A stretch of DNA of 64,000 nucleotides, from the NCBI RefSeq assembly GCF_013093415.1, contig NZ_JABFBC010000001.1:434001-498000 (forward strand), in the 5' to 3' direction. Of the stretch, positions 35,204 to 43,021 are shown one piece after another. A program made the translations under genes and the position numbers. The notes under the pieces are model-generated. The model worked only from the letters and a program-made list of their open reading frames with translations, made no database searches and was not told the DNA's origin. Source of the stretch: Halovulum dunhuangense (GTDB lineage: Bacteria; Pseudomonadota; Alphaproteobacteria; Rhodobacterales; Rhodobacteraceae). Each line of letters opens with the position of its first letter. Within the stretch, counting starts at the first letter, position 1.

Positions 35204-36472
35204 ATGTCGGAAAGATCTGGAAAGACCGGTTCGACGCGGCGGGAGTTTCTCTCGAAATCCCTCGTCGCGGGCGGGGCGGCGATGGTGGCCGGAAAGGCCG
35301 CGGCGGCGGGCGATCCCGCCATCACCCAGGTGCAGCCCTGGGCGCAGATGCTGGGCGAGGGGGTGGATGCCCGCCCCTACGGCACGCCCAGCCCGTTCGA
35401 GGCGCATGTCGTGCGCCGCAACGTGCCCTGGCTGACCGCCGATCCGGTCAGTTCGGTCAGCTTCACCCCCCTGCACGAGCTTGACGGGATCATCACCCCC
35501 AACGGCCTCTGCTTCGAGCGCCACCACGCCGGCATCGCCGAGGTGGATCCGGGCGAATACCGCCTGATGATCAACGGCCTGGTGGACCGCCCGCTGGTGT
35601 TCACCCTTCAGGACCTGCTGCGCTTCCCGCGCGAGAACCGCGTCTATTTCCTCGAATGCGCCGCCAACTCGGGCATGGAATGGCGCGGCTCGCAGCTGAA
35701 CGGCTGCCAGTTCACCCACGGCATGATCCACAACGTCATGTACACGGGCATCCCCCTGCGGCTGTTGCTGGAAGAGGCGGGCGTGAAGACCTCCGCCGCC
35801 TGGATCATGCCCGAAGGCGCCGACGCCGCGGCCATGACCCGCTCCATCCCGCTGGAAAAGGCGATGGACGACTGCCTCGTGGCCTTCAGGATGAACGGCG
35901 AGGCGCTGCGCCCCGAACAGGGCTATCCCGTCCGCCTCGTCGTGCCCGGCTGGGAAGGCAACATGTGGGTCAAGTGGCTCCGCCGGATCGAGGTGGGCGA
36001 CCAGCCCTGGCACCACCGCGAGGAAACCTCCGCCTATACCGACCTGATGCCCGACGGCCGCGCCCGGCGCTTCACCTGGGTGATGGATGCGAAATCCGTC
36101 ATCACCAGCCCCAGCCCGCAGGCCCCGATCACCCACGGCCCCGGCCACACCGTCATCACCGGCGTCGCATGGTCCGGCCGCGGCGCCATCCTGCGGGTGG
36201 ACGTGACGCTCGATGGTGGCATCACCTGGCACCAGGCGCGCATGTCCGGCCCGTCCTTCGACAAGTCGATGCACCGTTTCTATTACGAATTCGACTGGGA
36301 TGGCCGCCCGCTTCTGCTGCAAAGCCGCGCCATGGACTCCACCGGCTATGTCCAGCCGACAAAGGAAAAGCTGCGCGAGTTGCGCGGCCTGTCTTCGATC
36401 TACCACAACAACGGCATCCAGACCTGGGCCGTGAACGAGCAGGGAGTGGCCGAGAATGTCGAGATTTCTTGA
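35204..36472 (+). CDS. soxC: Sulfane dehydrogenase molybdopterin subunit SoxC
   Basis: SoxC is the Mo-cofactor subunit of the SoxCD sulfane dehydrogenase, which oxidises the sulfane sulfur of SoxY with six electrons and so gives full sulfate yield. The 422-aa protein has a Tat signal (TRREFLSKSLVAGGAA), the sulfite-oxidase fold with ECAANSGM (putative Mo-ligand Cys), and the dimerisation domain. Its stop overlaps soxD by 17 nt. Confidence 0.95.
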   Translation: MSERSGKTGSTRREFLSKSLVAGGAAMVAGKAAAAGDPAITQVQPWAQMLGEGVDARPYGTPSPFEAHVVRRNVPWLTADPVSSVSFTPLHELDGIITPNGLCFERHHAGIAEVDPGEYRLMINGLVDRPLVFTLQDLLRFPRENRVYFLECAANSGMEWRGSQLNGCQFTHGMIHNVMYTGIPLRLLLEEAGVKTSAAWIMPEGADAAAMTRSIPLEKAMDDCLVAFRMNGEALRPEQGYPVRLVVPGWEGNMWVKWLRRIEVGDQPWHHREETSAYTDLMPDGRARRFTWVMDAKSVITSPSPQAPITHGPGHTVITGVAWSGRGAILRVDVTLDGGITWHQARMSGPSFDKSMHRFYYEFDWDGRPLLLQSRAMDSTGYVQPTKEKLRELRGLSSIYHNNGIQTWAVNEQGVAENVEIS

Positions 36473-37496
36473 GCTGACGCTGGCCGCGACGCTTGCGGCA
36501 ACCCCCGTGCTGGCCGACGGCTTCGGCCTCGGGCGTGACGCGACCCCGGACGAGGTGGCCGCCTGGGACATCGACGTGCGCCCCGACGGCCAGGGCCTGC
36601 CCGAGGGCCGCGGCACCGTGGCCGAAGGCGAGGAAATCTTCACCGCCCAATGCGCCGTCTGCCACGGCGATTTCGGCGAAGGCGTGGGCCGCTGGCCCAA
36701 CATCGCCGGCGGCCAGGGCAGCCTTGCGGACGAGGATCCGGTCAAGACCGTGGGCTCCTACTGGCCCTATCTCTCGACCGTCTGGGATTATGTCCACCGC
36801 GCCATGCCCTTCGGCAACGCCCAGTCGCTGACCGATGACGAGGTCTATGCGCTGACCGCCTACATCCTCTATCTCAACGACGTGGTCCTCGAAGAGGATT
36901 TCGAGTTGAGCCACGAGAACTTCACCGAGATCCGGCTGGAGAACGAGGACGGCTTCTACATGGACGATCGGGACACGCTGGAAGTGCCCCAGCTGACCGG
37001 CGAGCCCTGCATGGAGGCCTGCAAGCCCTCGGTCGAGATCACCATGCGGGCCCGCGTGCTCGATGTGACCCCCGACACCGCGGACGACGACGCGGCAGCC
37101 GCACCCGCCGCCGAAACGGCCGCCGCCGAACCCGCGCCCGAAGCCCCGGCCGAGGAATCCGTTGCCGCCCTCGACCCCGAACTGGTCGCCGCCGGCGAAC
37201 GCGCCTTCCGCCAGTGCTCGGCCTGCCACCAGATCGGCGAGGGGGCCACCAACCGCGTCGGCCCGCATCTGAACGACCTGTTCGGCCGCACCGCCGGGGA
37301 AATCGACGGCTTCAACTACTCTCGCCCCTTCCAAGAAGCCGGCGAAGCTGGTTTAGTGTGGAACGACGAGACGATAGCGGCGTTCCTCGCGGACCCGCGC
37401 AACTATGTGAAAGGCACGCGCATGTCCTTCCGGGGCCTGAAAAGCGAAGACGACGCAGCGGCGATCCTTGCCTACCTGAAGTCCTTCGACGAGTGA
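36456..37496 (+). CDS. soxD: Sulfane dehydrogenase dihaem cytochrome SoxD
   Basis: SoxD takes electrons from SoxC. The 346-aa protein has a signal peptide, haem site C66-A-V-C-H70 in the N-terminal domain and C254-S-A-C-H258 in the C-terminal domain, with an Ala/Pro/Glu-rich linker between (about 205-245). The C-terminal haem domain is strikingly alike at DNA level to the first domain of soxE. The start lies inside soxC and suggests coupling. Confidence 0.93.
   Translation: MSRFLELTLAATLAATPVLADGFGLGRDATPDEVAAWDIDVRPDGQGLPEGRGTVAEGEEIFTAQCAVCHGDFGEGVGRWPNIAGGQGSLADEDPVKTVGSYWPYLSTVWDYVHRAMPFGNAQSLTDDEVYALTAYILYLNDVVLEEDFELSHENFTEIRLENEDGFYMDDRDTLEVPQLTGEPCMEACKPSVEITMRARVLDVTPDTADDDAAAAPAAETAAAEPAPEAPAEESVAALDPELVAAGERAFRQCSACHQIGEGATNRVGPHLNDLFGRTAGEIDGFNYSRPFQEAGEAGLVWNDETIAAFLADPRNYVKGTRMSFRGLKSEDDAAAILAYLKSFDE
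37223..37279 (+). repeat. Sequence shared by soxD and soxE, copy 1
   Basis: This part of the second haem domain of soxD contains a 24-nt block (37223-37246) and a 31-nt block (37249-37279). Both are identical in soxE, with only a 2-nt break between them. Confidence 0.85.
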
Positions 37497-37500
37497 CCGG

Positions 37501-38205
37501 ATGAAGGCATACGGACTGCTCGCGATCATGGCCACGGTCTGGGGATCCCAGGCCGTGGCCGCCGACGTTCTGGGCGACGCCGCCAGGGGCGAGACGCTGT
37601 TCCGCCAATGCGCCACCTGCCACCAGATCGGCGAGGGGGCGGCCAACCGCGTCGGCCCGCATCTGAACGACCTCTACGGCCGCAAGGCCGGCAGCCTCGA
37701 CGACTTCCGCTATTCCGACGGCATGGTCCGCGCCGGCACCAACGGCCTGGTCTGGGACGCCGAAAGCCTCGACGCCTTCATCGAGAAGCCCCGCGCGCTG
37801 GTCTCCGGCACCCGGATGAGCTATTCCGGCATGAGGGATCCGCAGGACCGCGCCGACCTGCTGGCCTGGCTGCGCGGCCATTCGGCCAGCCCCGCCGACA
37901 TCCCCGAAGCCGAACCCACCGCCCGCGCCTCGGATCACGACCTCGACCCCGCGATCCTCGCCATCGCGGGCGACCCGGCCTACGGCGAATACCTTGCCGG
38001 GGAATGCACCACCTGCCACCAGCGCGACGGCAGCAACCAGGGCATCCCCTCGATCACCGGCTGGCCGGTCGAGGATTTCGTCGTCGCCATGCACGCCTAC
38101 AAATCGAAGAAACGCATGAACCCCGTCATGCAGACTGTCGCCGGAAGTCTTGGCGACCAGGAAATTGCGTCCCTCGCAGCGTATTTTGCGAATCTGGACC
38201 AATAA
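37501..38205 (+). CDS. soxE: Dihaem cytochrome c SoxE
   Basis: The 234-aa periplasmic cytochrome has a signal peptide (1-21) and two haem sites, C37-A-T-C-H41 and C169-T-T-C-H173. SoxE is the cytochrome partner of flavoprotein SoxF, like flavocytochrome c sulfide dehydrogenase. The first domain resembles the C-terminal domain of SoxD, and the second is of cytochrome c553 type (SITGWP). It starts 4 nt after the soxD stop. Confidence 0.9.
   Translation: MKAYGLLAIMATVWGSQAVAADVLGDAARGETLFRQCATCHQIGEGAANRVGPHLNDLYGRKAGSLDDFRYSDGMVRAGTNGLVWDAESLDAFIEKPRALVSGTRMSYSGMRDPQDRADLLAWLRGHSASPADIPEAEPTARASDHDLDPAILAIAGDPAYGEYLAGECTTCHQRDGSNQGIPSITGWPVEDFVVAMHAYKSKKRMNPVMQTVAGSLGDQEIASLAAYFANLDQ
37617..37673 (+). 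repeat. Sequence shared by soxD and soxE, copy 2
   Basis: This is the soxE counterpart of 37223-37279: blocks 37617-37640 and 37643-37673 are identical to soxD. The identity includes third codon positions, which points to recent duplication or gene conversion. Confidence 0.85.
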
Positions 38206-38289
38206 GATCGGAATACCGCACAGTGTTCTGAAATCGTTCTTGTCTCCGTAGCGTTCTTACGGAAACCAGAGTTGCAACAGGAGGATTCA

Positions 38290-39552
38290 ATGAAACTTAC
38301 CAGACGCTTGTTCGTCGGCGCATCCGCTGCCAGCGCCGCCTCGCTGTCGGCCCCGATGGTGATGGGCCAGGCCCGGCCGCGCGTCGTGGTGGTCGGTGGC
38401 GGCTCCGGCGGGGCCACCGCCGCGCGCTACATCGCCAAGGACAGCCAGGGCGCGATCGACGTGACCCTCGTGGAACCCAGCCGCGAATACTACACCTGCT
38501 ACTTCTCCAACCTCTATCTCGGCGGCTTCCGCGAGCTCGACTCGCTGGCCCATGGCTACGGCACGCTGGCGTCCGAATACGGCATCAACGTCGTGCACGA
38601 CTGGGCCGTCGGCGTCGACCGCGAGGCGCGGACCGTCAGCCTCGCCGGTGGCGCGACCCTGCCCTATGACCGCCTCATCCTCAGCCCCGGCATCGACTTC
38701 GTGGATGGCGCCGTGCCCGGCTGGGATCTCTCGGCGCAGGACGTCATGCCCCATGCCTACAAGGCCGGCACCCAGACCGCCCTGCTGAAGGCCCAGGTCC
38801 AGGCGATGCCCGAAGGCGGCGTCTTCGCCATGGTCGCGCCCCCGAACCCCTACCGCTGCCCGCCCGGACCCTACGAGCGGGTCTCGATGGTCGCGCACAT
38901 GCTGAAGGCCAACAACCCGACCGCAAAGATCCTGATCGTCGATCCCAAGGAAAGCTTCTCCAAGCAGGGCCTCTTCGAAGAGGGCTGGCAGAAGCACTAC
39001 ACCGGCATGATCGACCGCATCGGCCCCGATTTCGGCGCCACCAACGTCGAGGTGCGCCCCGACACCATGGAAGTGCTGATCGACGGCGTGGCGGAAAAGG
39101 TCGATGTCTGCAACGTGATCCCGGCGCAGAAGGCCGGGCGCATCTGCGAACTGGCGGGCATCACCGACGGCAACTGGGCCCCGGTCATCCCGCACACCAT
39201 GCAGAGCCGCATCGACGAGAACATCCATGTGCTGGGCGACGCCTCGGCGCAGGGCGACATGCCGAAATCCGGCTTCTCGGCCAACAGCCAGGCCAAGGTC
39301 GCGGCGATGGCGGTGCGCGGCGCGCTGACCGGCTCGCAGGTCTTCCCGGCCCGCTTCTCCAACACCTGCTGGTCGCTGATCGCCACCGACGACGGCGTCA
39401 AGGTCGGCGCCAGCTACGAGGCCACCGACGAGAAGATCGCCTCGGTCGAGGGCTTCGTCAGCCAGACCGGCGAGGACGCGGCGCTGCGCAAGCAGACCTA
39501 CGAGGAGTCCATCGGCTGGTACAACGGCATCGTCGCCGACATGTTCGGCTGA
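38290..39552 (+). CDS. soxF: Sulfide dehydrogenase flavoprotein SoxF
   Basis: The 420-aa FAD protein of the FCSD family has a Tat-like signal (TRRLFVGASAASAAS), an FAD-binding RVVVVGGGSGGATAARYI segment, and the redox cysteines expected of sulfide:cytochrome c oxidoreductases (TCYFSN, and CNVIPAQKAG in the C-terminal half). It oxidises sulfide and passes electrons to SoxE. AGGAGGA lies before the ATG. It is the last sox gene here; soxG and soxH are not downstream. Confidence 0.93.
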   Translation: MKLTRRLFVGASAASAASLSAPMVMGQARPRVVVVGGGSGGATAARYIAKDSQGAIDVTLVEPSREYYTCYFSNLYLGGFRELDSLAHGYGTLASEYGINVVHDWAVGVDREARTVSLAGGATLPYDRLILSPGIDFVDGAVPGWDLSAQDVMPHAYKAGTQTALLKAQVQAMPEGGVFAMVAPPNPYRCPPGPYERVSMVAHMLKANNPTAKILIVDPKESFSKQGLFEEGWQKHYTGMIDRIGPDFGATNVEVRPDTMEVLIDGVAEKVDVCNVIPAQKAGRICELAGITDGNWAPVIPHTMQSRIDENIHVLGDASAQGDMPKSGFSANSQAKVAAMAVRGALTGSQVFPARFSNTCWSLIATDDGVKVGASYEATDEKIASVEGFVSQTGEDAALRKQTYEESIGWYNGIVADMFG

Positions 39553-39576
39553 CCGGATCCGGTTCTCCGGGACACG

Positions 39577-39606
39577 AAAGCCGCCCCTGCGAGGGGGCGG
39601 CTTTTT
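39577..39606 (+). terminator. Intrinsic terminator of the sox operon
   Basis: AAAGCCGCCCC (39577-39587) and GGGGCGGCTTT (39594-39604) form an 11-bp stem with a 6-nt loop and a T-run at 39602-39606. It closes the soxV-soxF transcript 25 nt after soxF. Confidence 0.93.
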
Positions 39607-39863
39607 CTTTGGGAGGTGACGTTTGGGGAACAAGCGGGGATTGCGTCTTGATGGAGCTACGTGCTTGCGTTCCGGGTGTGGAGGGTTACCAGGGCTGCGG
39701 ACCATTGCGGCCCTTAGCCGCCGGTCAGCCAGTCGGTCGGCAACCTCCAATGCGGTCGCTCAGGCGTGGCGAAGCAATGGACATTTGCAGCCCAAAGCGG
39801 ACACGTAGTTTCAGATGCGTACGAGATTCGCGTGCTGCAAAATAAAGTTATTGAATTGTTTTC

Positions 39864-40820
39864 CTAATTTGGAAGGACCGTAACCTTCTTTACGATGGTT
39901 CGGACTCCTGCATGTGCATACGCGGCCTGTGCTAATTTTATGGCGCCAGCATCTTGCGAAAGGAACAAGTCACAGCCAGCAGCCTCTTCGATGTGTCGAC
40001 AATCACGGAATTGCGCTCGTAGGCGTTTTCTTCGGTCTGACTGGCTGCCCTTCTTTACAGCGGGATCTCTACCAACACCCTGACAAAAAAGTAAAAATAA
40101 TAGACCAGTCAGCGCGCCATGTTCCTGATAAGCACCGGTCGGCCAAGTTCCTTTTGGAAACATTTCGCTTAAGTACTGCGCTGCTTCATCCCCAGCTTCT
40201 GAGAAGATGAAATCTACAACTTTGTCGGGATCGAGTTTGTCAATCTTACCATACCTAATGTTCCATTCGTGCGCGGTTTGAGGTTGTTGTTCCATGCCTT
40301 CGCGTTTCAACTTTTTCAAATCTATGGATATCAAGGGCTCCAAAAGCTGCTGACGGGCGGATGCCGCCGTAAGAAGCCCAAGAGTTTCACGCTCGGCCTC
40401 CTCTGCCCAGAGGGCGATGTCTTCTTCTAGTTCTCGCATCAACTCTTCAGCTTCAAACTCGCCGAGCCAGCCCAAGACATACTGTAACAGCACCATTTGA
40501 CCGTGGAGCAAGCCAAGGCATTTTGTCGCAAAGTCGATTTCTCCTAATATCAACTCTTCCGCCATGTTTGGTTTTGCTTCGCGGTGCTGCGCTAAGCGCC
40601 CCTTTGGCTGAAGGTGATACCCGTTCAAATCATTGAGAATGCGAACGTATTGCGCAGGCTCATAGAATGCACGGCATTCTTCAACGTGAACATCTGAATA
40701 GACAAATGCGGCCCCAAACTCTCGAAATCGTTCTAGCGCTCTTTCAAGCTCTTCTTTCTCAGGCTGCCCTTGTCGAAGAGAGCCGAGAATATTTTGGTCT
40801 AAATATATGGTGAGTTTCAA
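39864..40820 (-). CDS. PIN-like domain protein, AT-rich, function unknown
   Basis: The 318-aa protein has PIN-like RNase features: KLTIYLDQNILGSL at the N-terminus (D8, N10), an SDVHVEE strand, and a C-terminal FRDCRHIEEAAGCDLFLSQDAGAIKLAQ block (D273, D290). These are positions where PIN nucleases hold their acidic metal ligands. A helical insert of about 200 residues separates the two parts. No ATG is available; TTG at 40820 has GGA 8 nt upstream, and a TTG at 40871 is possible. Base and codon use are much AT-richer than the flanks, which suggests recent acquisition. No antitoxin gene is adjacent. It could be a toxin-, defence- or housekeeping-type RNase. Confidence 0.6.
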   Translation of the reverse strand: MKLTIYLDQNILGSLRQGQPEKEELERALERFREFGAAFVYSDVHVEECRAFYEPAQYVRILNDLNGYHLQPKGRLAQHREAKPNMAEELILGEIDFATKCLGLLHGQMVLLQYVLGWLGEFEAEELMRELEEDIALWAEEAERETLGLLTAASARQQLLEPLISIDLKKLKREGMEQQPQTAHEWNIRYGKIDKLDPDKVVDFIFSEAGDEAAQYLSEMFPKGTWPTGAYQEHGALTGLLFLLFCQGVGRDPAVKKGSQSDRRKRLRAQFRDCRHIEEAAGCDLFLSQDAGAIKLAQAAYAHAGVRTIVKKVTVLPN

Positions 40821-41236
40821 TATTTCATCCAAAATACATCTCAAATGACATGATGCGAAATTTATATACAAAATCAGGATACAAGATAATGACGACCGGT
40901 AACATAAGCAAATCGCACAGTTTGCCTGTATTCAACCGTTGACGTGTGCCAGACTGTGCAAAGCCCGCTCCCTGCGCACTGCCGCCGGGTGAAGAAGGCT
41001 GGCGACCGGCAGTTTATTCCATATGCTTCGGATGCTTCGGATGCGTCGCTGCACGGTCACAGTCAGCTCCCAGCCCTTCACGACCGGACCACCGCATCAA
41101 GCTTAACCAATAAACGAGGTCCAGCTTTTGCCGCAAAGGGTCTGTCAAGAGCTTAGGATGCCTCTCGCCACTGTAACACTGACACGCCGACCAAATGGAT
41201 GCCGGGCTAGTAGTTCCAATGTTAGTCTTAGAAGGC
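40821..41236. other. AT-richer intergenic stretch before tRNA-Thr
   Basis: This 416-nt stretch has no supported gene; the longest frame (70 codons, plus strand) has no Shine-Dalgarno and reads like noise. A 9-nt unit ATGCTTCGG is doubled at 41023-41040. The first 50 nt are strongly AT-rich and probably hold the promoter of the PIN-like gene. I see no integrase, transposase remnant or copy of the tRNA 3' end. Confidence 0.45.
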
Positions 41237-41312
41237 TGGTGCCGCTGAAGGGACTCGAACCCCCGACCCCATCATTACGAATGACGTGCTCTACCAGCTG
41301 AGCTACAGCGGC
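41237..41312 (-). tRNA. tRNA-Thr (anticodon CGU)
   Basis: A 76-nt tRNA with encoded CCA. Read on the minus strand it has acceptor GCCGCTG pairing CAGCGGC, D-arm TAGCTCAGCTGGTAGAGC, anticodon loop TTCGTAA (anticodon CGU), and T-loop GTTCGAGTC. It reads ACG codons. It sits at the right edge of the AT-rich patch. Confidence 0.95.
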
Positions 41313-41382
41313 GCCGAGGCGGGTTCTAGCGGCAAGGGGCGGGGCCTGCAAGCGTCTTTCGCGGGCCCCGCCGCTGCCCTTT

Positions 41383-43002
41383 TCACAACTCGCCCAGGTT
41401 CTCCGAGGTGCGCACCGGTTCCCGCCGCGGTGTCGCCGTGTCGTTTTCCGCGTCGCTGTCCTGCGGCGCGGGCTTGGTCTCGGGCCTCGCCGGTTTCGCG
41501 GTCTCGGCCTTCTGCGCGGGGGGCGCGTCGGCGATCTCGGCGTCCTCGGCCTTGGGGGTCGGGCGCCGCGGCGCCTCCGCCTTCGGCTCGGGGGCAGGGG
41601 CAGGCTCGGGCTCGGGTTCGGGCCGCTGCAGCGCGCCCACGATCAGCGGCAGCATCGCGGTGCCGCTGCCGGCCTCCTCGGCGGCCGGGGGCAGTTTCCA
41701 GCTCAGCGTGTCGAAGGACTGGCACTGCTCGCACACCGGCGCCCAGCTGCCATGGGCGGTGTTGCAGGCTTCGCAGACCCAGGCCTCGCCGCGCGGGGCC
41801 TCCAGCGCCTTGGCCAGCCAGCCGCGCACCACGCTGTCGGGCGCGCCCTCGCCCCGCTCGATCGCGGCCATCAGCGCCAGGCTGCGCGTCGTGGGCTGCG
41901 TTTCCGCCAGGTCGCCCAGCGCGCGGCGCGCCCCCGGGAAATCCTCGGCCGCAAGCGCCAGTTCGGCCGCGACCATCCGTGCCTCGGGGTGGTCGGCGCG
42001 CAGCTTCAGGAACGGATCGAAGCGCTTGGCGCGTGCGGAAGGCGTCTCTCCGGGCTCGATCGCGGCAAAGGCGGCCGCCAGGTCGGGGTGCGGCGCGTCG
42101 GTCCAGGCCTTCTTCAGGATGCGCGCCGCCTGCCGCCCCTCGCCCGCCCTGGCGTGCAGCTCCGCCGCCAGCGCCGCGGCCGGGGTAAAGCCCGGCGACA
42201 GCTTGTTGGCGGCATAGGCCGCCTCGCGCGCCTTGGCCTCGTCGCCACGCGCAAGTGCCGCGCGGGCATCGGCCAGCGACAGCACCGCCTCGCGCCTGCG
42301 GCCGACATCCCTGGTCAGCGCCGCGGTCCGCACCTTGGCCGCCAGCGTCTTGCGCGCGCCGGCCCAATCCTCCTTCTGCGCCTGCAGCCGGAACAGCGTG
42401 TCGATCGTCCCGCCATGGCGCGGCTGCAACGCGAACGCCTTCTCGGCCAGCCTCAGCGCGGTGTCGGTGTCGCCCTCGTCCAGCTTCTGGCGCAACAGCC
42501 CCTGCACGCCCAGGAACCGCGTCCGGTCGTCGCCCAGCATCTCCTTGTAATAGGCCAGCGCCCGGTCCTTGTTGCCGCCCAGCTCCGCCGACTGCGCGTT
42601 CACCAGCCGCGTGAGTTCCGGCCGGTCCAGCAGCCGCTCCGCCTTTTGCGCGGTGATCTGCGCCTTGCGCGCGTCCCCCGTCGCCAGCGCGATCAGGCTC
42701 TCGCCCAGCGCGTCGAAGCCGCGCCTTTCCCGGTTGCGGTCGAAATACCTGGATATCGCCGTCTGGTCCCCGGTCAGGAACCGCAGCACCGCGACCAGCA
42801 GCCCGACGATCCGCAGGATCGCCCAGGCCAGCAGCATCACCACCACGAAGCCGATCAGGAAGCCCAGCGGCGAAAGCGCGATCTCCCGCCCGGCGAAGGC
42901 GATGCGCACCTCGCCCGGGGTTTCCAGGACCAGGCTCGCCCCCCAGGTCAGCGCGGCGGCCACCCCGATGAACACGAGGATCTTGATGATGGACCAGATC
43001 AT
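41383..43002 (-). CDS. hemY: HemY-like TPR membrane protein with C-terminal zinc-ribbon-like motif
   Basis: The 539-aa protein has two N-terminal membrane helices (about 4-24 and 44-72) and a HemY N-terminal domain, then TPR-like helical repeats. It carries a four-cysteine motif (C410, C413, C424, C427; CEAC and CEQC) that would bind zinc. The tail is Pro/Glu/Lys-rich. HemY of this type is linked to haem biosynthesis genes by synteny, but its reaction is unknown; it is unrelated to the protoporphyrinogen oxidase also named HemY. It lies 19 nt after the Mic60-like gene. Confidence 0.85.
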   Translation of the reverse strand: MIWSIIKILVFIGVAAALTWGASLVLETPGEVRIAFAGREIALSPLGFLIGFVVVMLLAWAILRIVGLLVAVLRFLTGDQTAISRYFDRNRERRGFDALGESLIALATGDARKAQITAQKAERLLDRPELTRLVNAQSAELGGNKDRALAYYKEMLGDDRTRFLGVQGLLRQKLDEGDTDTALRLAEKAFALQPRHGGTIDTLFRLQAQKEDWAGARKTLAAKVRTAALTRDVGRRREAVLSLADARAALARGDEAKAREAAYAANKLSPGFTPAAALAAELHARAGEGRQAARILKKAWTDAPHPDLAAAFAAIEPGETPSARAKRFDPFLKLRADHPEARMVAAELALAAEDFPGARRALGDLAETQPTTRSLALMAAIERGEGAPDSVVRGWLAKALEAPRGEAWVCEACNTAHGSWAPVCEQCQSFDTLSWKLPPAAEEAGSGTAMLPLIVGALQRPEPEPEPAPAPEPKAEAPRRPTPKAEDAEIADAPPAQKAETAKPARPETKPAPQDSDAENDTATPRREPVRTSENLGEL

Positions 43003-43021
43003 GGCTGGCGTCCTTTCCCGA

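Noticed and set aside
38225-38239. GTTC-N7-GTTC (LexA-like) upstream of soxF
   Set aside because: It matches the alphaproteobacterial SOS motif, but about one such match is expected by chance in the window, and SOS control of soxF makes no sense.
41023-41040. Doubled 9-nt unit ATGCTTCGG
   Set aside because: Only two copies, no coding or structural context.
40944-41156. 70-codon frame before tRNA-Thr
   Set aside because: No Shine-Dalgarno, no domain, and codon use fits neither the core genome nor the PIN-like gene.
39605-41236. tRNA-Thr as integration site with att repeats
   Set aside because: No copy of the tRNA 3' end was found at the left side of the AT-rich patch, and there is no integrase.
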